Source of the DNA: Acidobacteriota bacterium
GTDB taxonomy: Bacteria > Acidobacteriota > Vicinamibacteria > Vicinamibacterales > 2-12-FULL-66-21
Length of the DNA stretch: 16,728 bases
Assembly: GCA_013362195.1 (NCBI GenBank)
Contig: JABFWM010000124.1
Span: 1 to 16,728 of the forward strand
Direction: 5' to 3'
Every line of letters starts with the position of its first letter. Position 1 is the stretch's first letter. The notes below the pieces were generated by a model, which was given only the letters and a program-made list of their open reading frames with translations, had not been told where the DNA came from and ran no database searches. Below are positions 1 through 6,596 of the stretch, in pieces. Made by a program: the position numbers and the translations under genes.

Positions 1-1209
1 ATCGGCGAGCCCGGCGTGCGGGATGTTGCTCGCCTGCAAGGGCTCGCGTGCGCGCTCGCGCCGGAACCGGGTGTACAGCCACGGCGTCAGGGCCGAGATC
101 GCCGGCGTCAGGGCCATCGTGACAATCGCGAGGTTCAGCGTCAACGCGTAGAGCTGGTTCGACATGGCCCCGGCGTCGCGGCCGACGCGCGCGAGCACGA
201 GCGCGAACTCGCCCACCTGGAACAGCGTGAGCGCCACCGCCAGCGGGATGACATGGTGGTACCCGAACGCACGCACGAGCCCGGCGAGGATCGCGCCCTT
301 TCCGATCGAGACGGCGAACACGACGACCGCCAGGAGGGCGAGCTGCGCCCGGAACAGCGCCGGGTCGAGCAGCATGCCCTGCGACACGAAAAAGAGCATG
401 CCGAACACGTCGCGGAAGGGCGCGACGTCGCTGAGCGCCTGATGCGCGTACTCCGACTCGTTCACGACGAGCCCGGCGACGAACGCGCCGAGCGCCAGCG
501 ACAGCCCGAACCACCACGTCGCCGATCCGACACCAAGCGCGATCGCAATCGTGGAGAGCAGGAACAGCTCGCGCGAGTTCCACCGCGCCACGGCCGCCAG
601 CAGCCGCGGCACGATACGCGTGGCCACCACGCTCATGACGAGGAGCAGGACGCCCGCGCGCACGATCGCGATCAGCACCTTCATCGGGCCGCCGGAGGGT
701 GCGCTCAACTCGGGCAGCACGATCATCAGGGGCACGACCGCGAGGTCCTGCACGACCAGCATGCCGAGCATCACCCGGCTCGACAGCGTGCCGAGCCGTC
801 CCTGCGCCTGAATCGTCTTCAACGCCACCATCGTGCTCGACACCGAGATCAGCGCGCCGAACCAGACCGCCGGCACCCACGGCCATCCCAACAGCCGGCC
901 GAGGCCCGCGCCGAAGGCAATCGTCAGCCCGACCTGGATCGGGGTGCCGGCCAGCGCCACCATCCGTACCGGCGTCAGCTCGCGAAACGAGACTTCGAGG
1001 CCCAGCGAGAACAGGAGCAGCGCGACGCCGATGTCGGCGAGCTGCTCGATCTCGTGCACGTTGACTACCGAGAACCCGCCGGTGAAGGGACCAATGACGA
1101 CGCCGGCGAGGATGTACCCGACGATCGGCGGCTGCCTGAGGCGCTGCGCGATGAGCGCGCCCGTCAGGGCAGAGAGCAGGATGAGCGTGAGGTCGGCGAC
1201 GAGGGGCAT
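1..1209 (-). CDS. Cation:proton antiporter, CPA2/Kef type (partial, C-terminus beyond window)
   Basis: A minus-strand frame runs open from ATG at 1209 to the window edge (403 codons, no stop), so the C-terminus is missing. The translation begins MPLVADLTLILLSALTGA and is strongly hydrophobic, with about a dozen membrane segments. Motifs typical of CPA2 Na+/H+ or K+/H+ exchangers are visible: RLRQPPIVGYILAGVVIGP near residue 25, LLFSLGLE near 65, SVSSTMVALK near 123, a VVQDLAVVPL segment near 150 that holds the transport Asp, and LALGAFVAGL near 240. The protein should exchange a monovalent cation for H+ across the inner membrane. Whether it carries a C-terminal TrkA-N/RCK regulatory domain, as in KefB/KefC, cannot be seen. 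The start lacks a clear Shine-Dalgarno. The upstream same-strand gene ends 63 nt away, so co-transcription is possible but not shown. The long open frame on the opposite strand is a GC-driven shadow. Confidence 0.9.
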   Translation of the reverse strand, partial: MPLVADLTLILLSALTGALIAQRLRQPPIVGYILAGVVIGPFTGGFSVVNVHEIEQLADIGVALLLFSLGLEVSFRELTPVRMVALAGTPIQVGLTIAFGAGLGRLLGWPWVPAVWFGALISVSSTMVALKTIQAQGRLGTLSSRVMLGMLVVQDLAVVPLMIVLPELSAPSGGPMKVLIAIVRAGVLLLVMSVVATRIVPRLLAAVARWNSRELFLLSTIAIALGVGSATWWFGLSLALGAFVAGLVVNESEYAHQALSDVAPFRDVFGMLFFVSQGMLLDPALFRAQLALLAVVVFAVSIGKGAILAGLVRAFGYHHVIPLAVALTLFQVGEFALVLARVGRDAGAMSNQLYALTLNLAIVTMALTPAISALTPWLYTRFRRERAREPLQASNIPHAGLAD

Positions 1210-1272
1210 GCGCTGCGGTGCAGCGTATCCGCTCGCCTGCACGCCGGCAACCGCCCGTCACCGGGCGATGAA

Positions 1273-2253
1273 TCAGGAGAAGCCGAGGACCGGGTGCGGT
1301 ACGTAGGGCTCTTCCAGATACGCAAGGTCTTCGGGCGCTGGCGTGAACGCCAACGCGGCGACCGCATCGTCGAGATGCTGCAGCGTCGATGCGCCGACGA
1401 TGGGAGCCGTCACCCAGGGCTTGTTCAGCAGCCACGCCAGCGCGACGACCGCCGGGGAGACGCCCCGCCTTCCCGCGACCTCGTGCACGCGATCGACGAC
1501 GCGCCGGTCGGCATCGGCGGTGCGCGAATACAGGGTCTTGCCGTATTCGGCGGTCCGCGCGCGCTCGGTGGCCGCGTCCCACGGTCGCGTGAGCCGTCCG
1601 CGCGCGAGGGGACTCCACGGGATGACGGCCGCGCCCTGGTCCACGCAGAGGCCAATCATCTCCCGCTCTTCTTCGCGATAGAGCAGGTTGTAGTGGTTCT
1701 GCATGCTCACGAACCGCGTCCACCCGTGCAGGTCGGCCAGGTACAGCGCCTTGCAGAACTGCCACGCGTGCATCGACGACGCGCCGATGTAGCGCGCCTT
1801 GCCGCTCTTCACGACGTCGTGCAGCGCTTCGAGCGTCTCTTCGATCGGCGTCGAATAGTCCCAGCGATGGATCTGATACAGGTCGACGTGATCCATCCCG
1901 AGACGGCGCAGGCTGTCGTCAATCGCCGTGAAGATCGCCTTGCGCGACAGGCCGCCGCCGTTCGGCCCGCTCCGCGTCGGGTGAAAGACCTTGGTCGCCA
2001 CGACGACCTCGTCGCGGCGCGCGAACTCACGCACGGCGCGGCCGACGAACTCCTCGCTGGTGCCGTCGGAGTAGCTGATCGCGGTATCGAGAAAGTTGCA
2101 GCCGAGTTCGAGCGCGCGGCGGATGATCGGGCGGCTCTGCTCTTCGGTGAGCGTCCAGGGATGCGCGCCCCGCTCCGGCACCCCGAAGGTCATGCATCCG
2201 AGACACAGGCGCGAGACGTCCAGACCGGTGCGTCCCAACTTGATCGTCTGCAT
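1273..2253 (-). CDS. Aldo/keto reductase
   Basis: A 326-residue cytosolic NAD(P)H-dependent oxidoreductase of the aldo/keto reductase superfamily (TIM barrel). The start at 2253 gives MQTIKLGRTGLDVSRLCLG, the standard N-terminus of the voltage-gated K+ channel beta/YajO-like branch; the 26 residues open upstream look non-family. The catalytic tetrad is visible: D56 and Y61 (LDTAISYSDG), K88 (VVATKVF) and H129 (VDLYQIHRWD). Later family motifs are SMQNHYNLLYREEEREM, where the active site meets the cofactor, and IPWSPLARGRL. Near the end, the stretch TAPIVGASTLQHLDDAV binds the NADP phosphate in this family. Length is normal for the family. The substrate cannot be predicted. It is divergent from the VKOR-DsbA gene, with about 70 bp between the two starts, and lies 63 nt upstream of the antiporter gene. 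Confidence 0.93.
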   Translation of the reverse strand: MQTIKLGRTGLDVSRLCLGCMTFGVPERGAHPWTLTEEQSRPIIRRALELGCNFLDTAISYSDGTSEEFVGRAVREFARRDEVVVATKVFHPTRSGPNGGGLSRKAIFTAIDDSLRRLGMDHVDLYQIHRWDYSTPIEETLEALHDVVKSGKARYIGASSMHAWQFCKALYLADLHGWTRFVSMQNHYNLLYREEEREMIGLCVDQGAAVIPWSPLARGRLTRPWDAATERARTAEYGKTLYSRTADADRRVVDRVHEVAGRRGVSPAVVALAWLLNKPWVTAPIVGASTLQHLDDAVAALAFTPAPEDLAYLEEPYVPHPVLGFS

Positions 2254-2285
2254 CCGACCAGGGTATCCGACAACGCGCGGCGACG

Positions 2286-2314
2286 TTCGCCCCGGTTCTG
2301 CCTGGCGGTACAAT
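2286..2314 (+). promoter_or_regulatory. Candidate promoter of the VKOR-DsbA gene
   Basis: A TACAAT hexamer (2309-2314, five of six to the -10 consensus) lies 17 nt after TTCGCC (2286-2291, only three of six to the -35). A start about 7 nt after the -10 would leave almost no leader and would cut into the GGAGG at 2317-2321. Either the mRNA has a very short leader or this match is fortuitous. Confidence 0.35.
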
Positions 2315-2324
2315 GCGGAGGCAC

Positions 2325-3518
2325 ATGACATCTCTCATCCGAAGGCTCCTGGTCGCATTGGCCCTGCTCGGGTTGGCCGCATCGTCGGCCGCGACCTACG
2401 TGCATTACCACCTGCTCAAGAATCCCGACTACTCGAGTTTCTGCGACATCAACGCGACGGTGTCCTGCAGGGCGGCGTATTTGAGCCGGTTCGGATCGGC
2501 GGCGGGCGTTCCGGTGGCGCTGTGGGGCGTGATCTTTTTCGCCGGCGTTCTGCTGCTGCTCTGGGCGTCGCGCGGCCGGAGCACGGTCAGCGACAGCGCG
2601 GCCAGCTACATCTTCGCGGCGTCGACCGCTGCGCTCGCCGCCGTGCTCTACCTTGCGTATGCCTCGTTCTTCGTGTTGAAGGAAGTCTGTCCGCTCTGCG
2701 TGGCGACGTACGTCGCGGTGATCGGGCTGTTCGTCGTGTCGGGCGGGGCGTCTTCCGTGCCGATCGCCTCGCTTCCGCGGCGCGCCGGGCGCGACGTGGG
2801 GGCGCTCGTGGCCGCGCCGCTCGGACTGGTCGTCGTTGCCGTCTTCGTCATCGGCGCCGTGTGGGCGGCCGTGAGCTTTCCGCGCGCGTTCGAGCGGCCG
2901 GCGATCGCCGACACGCCGCCACTCGCGGCCGATCAACGCAGCGAGTTCGAGCGCTGGTGGAACATGCAGCCGTTGGTGCCGAATTTTCCGTTCGCCAACG
3001 ACGGAACGAAGGTGGTGATCGTCGAGTTCGCGGACTTTCAGTGCCCGCACTGCCGGCAGATGTATTTCGCCTACAAACCCGTTCTGGAGAAGTACCTCAC
3101 GGCGGCACCGAAGGACGTCACCTTCCTGTTCAAGCCGTGGCCCTTGAGCTCGCGGTGCAACGCCAGCGTACCCAGCGTGCACTTCGCGGCGACATGCGAA
3201 GCCTCAGCGGCCTACGTCCTCGCCGCGCACAGAGGCACGGGGGATCAGTTGAAGGACTGGCTCTTCCTGCACCAGGAGGAACTCACCCCGGACACGGTCC
3301 GCCGCGCCGCGGCCGACGTCGGCAAGATCAGCGACTTCGACGCGCAGTATCAGAAGGCCGTCGAGGCAATCAAGGCGGAAGCCGCCATCGGCACACGGCT
3401 GGGCGTGAATTCCACGCCGTCGTTTTTCGTCAACGGTAAGCGTGTGCCCGAAGGCGGCGTGCCCCCGCAGTACTTCGACGCGCTGATCGACCTCGAACTG
3501 AAGCGCGCCGCCAGGTGA
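2325..3518 (+). CDS. VKOR-DsbA fusion protein (disulfide bond formation)
   Basis: A 397-residue membrane protein that should both regenerate and deliver disulfides to exported proteins. The N-terminal half is a vitamin K epoxide reductase-like quinone-linked domain with about five membrane helices. It has the loop cysteine pair C40 and C48 (SSFCDINATVSC) and the active-site C122-P-L-C125. The C-terminal half, from about residue 225, is an exported thioredoxin-fold DsbA/DsbG-like domain with C240-P-H-C243 (FADFQCPHC) and a cis-proline at T364-P365 (NSTPSFFVNG). Two further cysteines lie in the helical insertion. Electrons would flow from substrate thiols to the DsbA domain, then VKOR, then quinone. 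ATG 2325 is chosen because GGAGG (2317-2321) precedes it; ATG 2313, in frame, would place that site inside the coding region. Such fusions are known in several phyla, including acidobacteria and cyanobacteria. The gene converges on the selenoprotein gene with a 30-nt gap. Confidence 0.92.
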   Translation: MTSLIRRLLVALALLGLAASSAATYVHYHLLKNPDYSSFCDINATVSCRAAYLSRFGSAAGVPVALWGVIFFAGVLLLLWASRGRSTVSDSAASYIFAASTAALAAVLYLAYASFFVLKEVCPLCVATYVAVIGLFVVSGGASSVPIASLPRRAGRDVGALVAAPLGLVVVAVFVIGAVWAAVSFPRAFERPAIADTPPLAADQRSEFERWWNMQPLVPNFPFANDGTKVVIVEFADFQCPHCRQMYFAYKPVLEKYLTAAPKDVTFLFKPWPLSSRCNASVPSVHFAATCEASAAYVLAAHRGTGDQLKDWLFLHQEELTPDTVRRAAADVGKISDFDAQYQKAVEAIKAEAAIGTRLGVNSTPSFFVNGKRVPEGGVPPQYFDALIDLELKRAAR

Positions 3519-3548
3519 TCGCGGGCCGTATAGACCCGAAGCGTCGGC

Positions 3549-4139
3549 TCACCCTGCCCAGATAGACGCTTTCTTGGCCCACGGTGAGTCGCGATACCGC
3601 TCTTTGAACTGCCGCGCGGTCTCGCCGAGCGCGCTGGCGTCGCCGCTGCCCTTGTATTTCGACACGCCCGCCCAGTACAGCGCCTCCGCCGCCGCATCCG
3701 ACGTCGGGTGCGCGTCGACCAGCTCGCGGAACCATCGTTCGGCATCCGCGAACTTGCCTTCGCCGAACGCGGCGTGCGCGAGCCCGAGCTTCAGCTGGGG
3801 CAGGAAGTCATCCAGCGGAAGGAACCCTTCGATGCGGTGCCGCTCGGCGCCCGTCGAGTCGAGGATGAGCGCCGTGGGCGTCCACTGCGCGCCGTAGCGT
3901 TCGCCGAGCCGCTTGAACTCGTCGGCGTTGTCGCGTATGTGGACGCGCACCGGGACGAAGTGCCGTTCGATCAGCCCGGAGACGCGGGGATCCGGATACA
4001 CCTCGGCATCCAGCCGAGCGCATCCGACTCACATCGGGGCGGCGGTGAAATCGACGAGGATGTTGGCGCGACGTTCGCGCGCGCTCCGAAGCGCGCTCTC
4101 GAAGTCGTGCGTCCAGTGAATCGTTTCCTGTGTGGCCAC
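3549..4139 (-). CDS. Thioredoxin-like UxxC selenoprotein with TPR-like tail (TGA at 4031-4029 read as selenocysteine)
   Basis: The minus-strand frame from GTG 4139 to the stop at 3549 is open except for one TGA at codon 37. Read through, it gives 196 residues: VDFTAAPM, then U37-V-G-C40, then ARLDAEVYPDPRV. The TGA thus replaces the first Cys of a thioredoxin CxxC motif, in the usual position after the first beta strand (ILVDFTAA). The cis-proline follows at P88 (QWTPTALI). Residues from about 110 to the end are helical and TPR-like (FADAERWFRELVDAHP; ALYWAGVSKYKGSGD). The start is backed by AAGGAGG at 4151-4145, 5 nt upstream. No signal peptide is seen, so it should act in the cytoplasm as a thiol/disulfide or peroxide-linked reductase; the substrate is unknown. 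A SECIS-like hairpin begins 2 nt after the TGA. Alternatives are a sequencing error in a Cys codon or a broken gene, with 3549-4001 alone translated from an internal GTG. The exact motif position and hairpin argue against both. Confidence 0.85.
3993..4026 (-). promoter_or_regulatory. Bacterial SECIS-like hairpin after the in-frame TGA
   Basis: In the mRNA, 2 nt after the UGA, a stem forms between 4026-4019 and 4000-3993 (eight pairs, two of them G-U). One bulged G (4001) follows, then a perfect six-pair upper stem CUCGGC/GCCGAG (4018-4013 with 4007-4002) closing the five-base loop UGGAU (4012-4008). The UGA-to-loop distance is 16 nt and a G sits second in the loop. As I recall, both agree with the bacterial SECIS consensus (16-37 nt, G among the first two loop bases). 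In bacteria this element lies inside the coding region and recruits SelB with Sec-tRNA. Confidence 0.75.
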
Positions 4140-4144
4140 GCGTG

Positions 4145-4151
4145 CCTCCTT
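4145..4151 (-). promoter_or_regulatory. Ribosome binding site of the selenoprotein gene
   Basis: AAGGAGG on the minus strand lies 5 nt before GTG 4139. It is among the best Shine-Dalgarno matches in the window. It fixes the start upstream of the TGA, showing that translation is meant to begin before the interruption. Confidence 0.8.
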
Positions 4152-4210
4152 CGTCAGCGGGCCTGAAGGCCGCCGTGCTGCAGGTCCTGTGGTCGTCGAG
4201 CCGGCATTCC

Positions 4211-4225
4211 CCGGCACTGTGCCGG
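4211..4225. promoter_or_regulatory. Perfect palindrome, possible operator
   Basis: CCGGCAC-T-GTGCCGG is a perfect 7-1-7 inverted repeat in the divergent region, about 72 bp upstream of the selenoprotein start. Its size and symmetry suit a dimeric repressor site, but it could also fold as an RNA hairpin. No regulator gene is present nearby to link it to. Confidence 0.35.
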
Positions 4226-4338
4226 ACCCGCCTTCGATCGCCAGCAAACGCCGCACCGCGCCCGCCGATCAATGGTGAATGGGGGCTCAACGGGGTTCAA
4301 CGGGCTGCTGCGAGCATCGGCATCATACGCGCGTGGCA

Positions 4339-4357
4339 GGAACGACGTCGATGTTCC
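4339..4357. promoter_or_regulatory. Inverted repeat upstream of the MFS promoter
   Basis: GGAAC-N9-GTTCC, with the small palindrome CGACGTCG inside the spacer, lies just upstream of the proposed -35 of the transporter gene. It may be an activator or repressor site. Five-base arms can occur by chance in DNA of this composition. Confidence 0.3.
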
Positions 4358-4377
4358 CGCACGCCTCCGCTCGGCTA

Positions 4378-4407
4378 TTCACGGCCGCGGGCGATTTCGC
4401 GTATAGT
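4378..4407 (+). promoter_or_regulatory. Candidate promoter of the MFS transporter
   Basis: TTCACG (4378-4383, four of six) and TATAGT (4402-4407, five of six) are separated by 18 nt. The -10 ends only 11 nt before ATG 4419 and there is no Shine-Dalgarno. A nearly leaderless mRNA would result. Confidence 0.5.
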
Positions 4408-4418
4408 GCGCGCGCGAG

Positions 4419-5741
4419 ATGCCTCCGGCCAGCCACGCGCGCTATCGCGTCGTCGCGCTCGCGACGACGCTCGGCATGATCACCTACCTGGATCGCGCCT
4501 GCATCGCCACGCTCGCGCCCGGCATCTCCCGCGATCTCGGCCTGACCACGGTGCAGATGGGCTACGTCTTCACCGTCTTTCAGCTCGCCTATGCGCTGTT
4601 CGAGATCCCGACGGCATGGTGGGCGGATCGCCGCGGGACGCGTGCCGTGCTCTCGCGGATCGTCATCTGGTGGTCGTTCCTGACCGCGGCCACCGGCGCG
4701 GCATTCAGCTATCCGGCCATGCTGATCGTCCGCTTCCTGTTCGGGCTCGGGGAAGCGGGCGCGTGGCCGTGCGTCGCGCGCACGTTCTCGCGGTGGATCC
4801 CGCAGCGCGAACGCGGGACGGTCCAGGGGGTCTTCTTCGCCGGCGCGCATCTGGTCGGCGGACTGACGCCCGCTCTCGTGCTCTGGCTGCTGCAATTCCT
4901 GTCATGGCGCCAGATTTTCGTGTGCTTCGGCGGCATCGGCCTCGTGTGGACGGCGGTCTGGTTGACGTGGTTCCGCAACGATCCCTCGGAGCACGCGGCG
5001 GTCAATGCCGGCGAGCTGCAGACGATCGTGTCGGGGCGTCCGGCGGATTGCGGCCATGCGGCCGGCCTGGCGTACTGGCGCACGCTCGCCGCCAGTCGCA
5101 ACATGGCGGCGCTCTGCGTGATGTACATCCCGAACTGCATGATCTTCTACTTCTGCATCACGTGGCTGCCGACGTATCTCAAACAGCGCCACGGCTTCGA
5201 TGCCGCCAGCCTCGGCATCTTCGCCGGGCTGCCGCTGATCGTCAGCATGCCGGGCGATCTCCTCGGCGGAGTGGTGACCGATCGTCTGGCCGCGCGTTAC
5301 GGACTTCGCGTCGGACGCTGCGGCCTCGGCGCCGCGGCCTACGTCATCGCCGGCATTGCGCTGCTCGGGGCCGCAGGGTCATCGAGGCCGGTGCTCGCCG
5401 CCGTGCTCATCGCGATCGCAACCGGCTTGACGATGTTTACGCTGGGCGCGGCATGGGGCACCGTGATCGAAGTGGGACGGAACCACGTCGGCGTGGTCGG
5501 CGCGACGATGAACTCGGTCGGCAATCTTGCCGCGATGCTCAACCCGCTGATCGTTGCGTACTCGGTGCAATGGTTCGCGAACTGGAACCTGCCGCTGTAT
5601 CTCATGGGGGCGCTGTTCCTCGTCGGCGCGGCGTGCTGGGCGCTCGTCGATCCCACACGTCCGGTCTTCAACGAACTGCCCGTCGCCTCACAGGATCGCG
5701 CCGCCGCCGCTCCGCTCGGCTCTGCTGCCACCGCGCCCTGA
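4419..5741 (+). CDS. MFS transporter, anion:cation symporter (ACS) type
   Basis: A 440-residue inner-membrane protein with about 12 predicted helices. The N-terminal signature MITYLDRACIATLAPGI, then SRDLGLTTVQMGYVF, then AYALFEIPTAWWADRRGTR, is the typical helix 1-3 pattern of the ACS family (hexuronate, glucarate, galactonate, phthalate-type organic anion transporters). It includes the cytoplasmic loop motif A between helices 2 and 3. RFLFGLGEAGAWPCVAR in helix 4 and RERGTVQGVFFAGAHLVGG in helix 5 are also family-typical. It should import an organic anion with H+ or Na+; the substrate cannot be told. The start at 4419 matches family N-termini but has no ribosome site, in line with a near-leaderless transcript. 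The gene diverges from the selenoprotein gene and no sugar-acid catabolic gene is adjacent. The last 25 or so residues are Ala/Pro-rich and probably disordered. Confidence 0.92.
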   Translation: MPPASHARYRVVALATTLGMITYLDRACIATLAPGISRDLGLTTVQMGYVFTVFQLAYALFEIPTAWWADRRGTRAVLSRIVIWWSFLTAATGAAFSYPAMLIVRFLFGLGEAGAWPCVARTFSRWIPQRERGTVQGVFFAGAHLVGGLTPALVLWLLQFLSWRQIFVCFGGIGLVWTAVWLTWFRNDPSEHAAVNAGELQTIVSGRPADCGHAAGLAYWRTLAASRNMAALCVMYIPNCMIFYFCITWLPTYLKQRHGFDAASLGIFAGLPLIVSMPGDLLGGVVTDRLAARYGLRVGRCGLGAAAYVIAGIALLGAAGSSRPVLAAVLIAIATGLTMFTLGAAWGTVIEVGRNHVGVVGATMNSVGNLAAMLNPLIVAYSVQWFANWNLPLYLMGALFLVGAACWALVDPTRPVFNELPVASQDRAAAAPLGSAATAP

Positions 5742-5825
5742 CGGCCGCGCGCGTCACCGCGCGCAGCCGCATGGACCGGTGCGCGACGCCTACGATAACG
5801 AGCTGAGGAGCGCGCGGCCGCGCAG

Positions 5826-5845
5826 CTTCCGCCTTCAGGCGGAAG
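5826..5845. repeat. Perfect 8-bp inverted repeat (terminator or REP-like palindrome)
   Basis: CTTCCGCC-TTCA-GGCGGAAG is a perfect eight-pair hairpin 85 nt after the MFS stop. It is immediately preceded by the palindrome GCGCGGCCGCGC at 5812-5823. No T-run follows on either strand, so a classical intrinsic terminator is not well supported. A dispersed REP-like palindrome or an RNA-stabilising hairpin is equally possible. Confidence 0.5.
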
Positions 5846-5949
5846 ACGCGAAAACCGCGGCGACGCCGCCGATGTCGATTTCACCGAATCCCGTTCGATT
5901 ACGTCATAGAACACGTAACCGGCGCGTCCCGGCGGGTCGCTGATTGAAC

Positions 5950-5978
5950 TTGCGGCGGCCCATCCGCGGCACGACAAT
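5950..5978 (+). promoter_or_regulatory. Weak candidate promoter of the VOC gene
   Basis: TTGCGG (5950-5955) and GACAAT (5973-5978) are spaced by 17 nt, matching three and four of six consensus bases. The leader would be about 32 nt and contains the AAGGAGG ribosome site. Confidence 0.3.
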
Positions 5979-6016
5979 AGCCGGGCCGCACTCACACCTG
6001 TAAGGAGGGCATTGAT

Positions 6017-6511
6017 ATGGCGAAAGCACGCAGCCCCATCCCAGAGGGCCTTCACAGCGTCACCCCGCACCTCATCTTCGAGAACTCGGCGCAGGCCATC
6101 GATTGGTACAAAAAGGCGTTCGGCGCGGAGGAGAAGTCGCGCGCCGTGGGTCCCGACGGCAAGATCATGCACGCCGACCTGCAGATCGGCAATTCGCGCC
6201 TCATGCTGAACGACACGATGGGCGGCGCGCGCAGCGCGAAAACATTCGGCGGCTCACCGGTGGGCTTCTGGATCTACGTGGACAACTGCGACGCGCTCTT
6301 CGCCCGCGCCGTCGCGGCTGGCGCGCAGGTTCCTCCCGGGCCGATGGGTCAGCTTGCCGATCAGTTCTGGGGCGATCGGACCGGCACGATTAACGATCCC
6401 TTCGGGTATCAGTGGACGATCGCGACGCGCAAAGAGGATCTCTCACCGGAAGAGTTGGACCGGCGCGCGCAGGAATTCTTCAAGCAGTTCGCGCAGCAGC
6501 AGACCACGTAA
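6017..6511 (+). CDS. VOC family (PhnB/glyoxalase-like) protein
   Basis: A 164-residue soluble protein of the vicinal oxygen chelate superfamily, PhnB/YdcJ-like branch. Visible family features are VTPHLIFENSAQAIDWYKKAFGA (residues about 15-37, written here with its A-I-D-W-Y-K core) and GKIMHADLQIGNSRLMLND near 55-73. The next motif is VGFWIYVDNCDALFARA, followed near the end by FWGDRTGTINDPFGYQWTIA. The pattern of paired beta-alpha-beta-beta-beta modules with a His in the H-A-D-L strand and a Glu-poor second half is usual for this branch. Many such proteins have no proven enzyme activity, and PhnB itself is not required for phosphonate use. The ATG at 6017 has AAGGAGG 8 nt upstream, an excellent match. 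The last 25 residues (EELDRRAQEFFKQFAQQQTT) form a charged helix. The gene stands alone, followed by a strong hairpin. Confidence 0.9.
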   Translation: MAKARSPIPEGLHSVTPHLIFENSAQAIDWYKKAFGAEEKSRAVGPDGKIMHADLQIGNSRLMLNDTMGGARSAKTFGGSPVGFWIYVDNCDALFARAVAAGAQVPPGPMGQLADQFWGDRTGTINDPFGYQWTIATRKEDLSPEELDRRAQEFFKQFAQQQTT

Positions 6512-6566
6512 CCCTGGCAGTCTGACGACGCAGAACGCGCCCGGATGGCGCGCATCGAGAACCGGC

Positions 6567-6596
6567 AGAGGCCGCCGCACGTAGGGGGCGGCCTCT
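6567..6596 (+). terminator. Strong hairpin, probable terminator after the VOC gene
   Basis: AGAGGCCGCC (6567-6576) and GGCGGCCTCT (6587-6596) form a perfect ten-pair stem with a ten-base loop, 55 nt after the VOC stop. The downstream tract GTCCTTCC is only modestly pyrimidine-rich, so termination may be incomplete or use Rho. Confidence 0.6.

Larger units (their letters stand above)
5742..6016. other. Intergenic region between MFS and VOC genes
   Basis: This 275-bp gap has no convincing gene. It holds a GC palindrome (5812-5823), an adjoining perfect inverted repeat (5826-5845), a weak promoter candidate for the VOC gene, and that gene's strong ribosome site AAGGAGG at 6002-6008. Confidence 0.7.

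Noticed and set aside
16..2328. 770-codon open frame on the plus strand across the antiporter and reductase
   Set aside because: Its product is Arg/Asp/His/Glu-rich with no domain, and it is antisense to two clear genes with catalytic and membrane motifs. It is an artefact of high GC3.
3549..4139. Pseudogene or sequencing error explanation of the in-frame TGA
   Set aside because: Kept as an alternative but not preferred. There is only one stop, at the exact redox position, with a SECIS-like hairpin, a strong ribosome site and no frameshift or other decay.
4029..4256. Separate short protein of 75 codons ending at the TGA
   Set aside because: It breaks off in the middle of a thioredoxin active site, in phase with the downstream frame. 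Better explained as the N-terminus of the selenoprotein, starting at GTG 4139.
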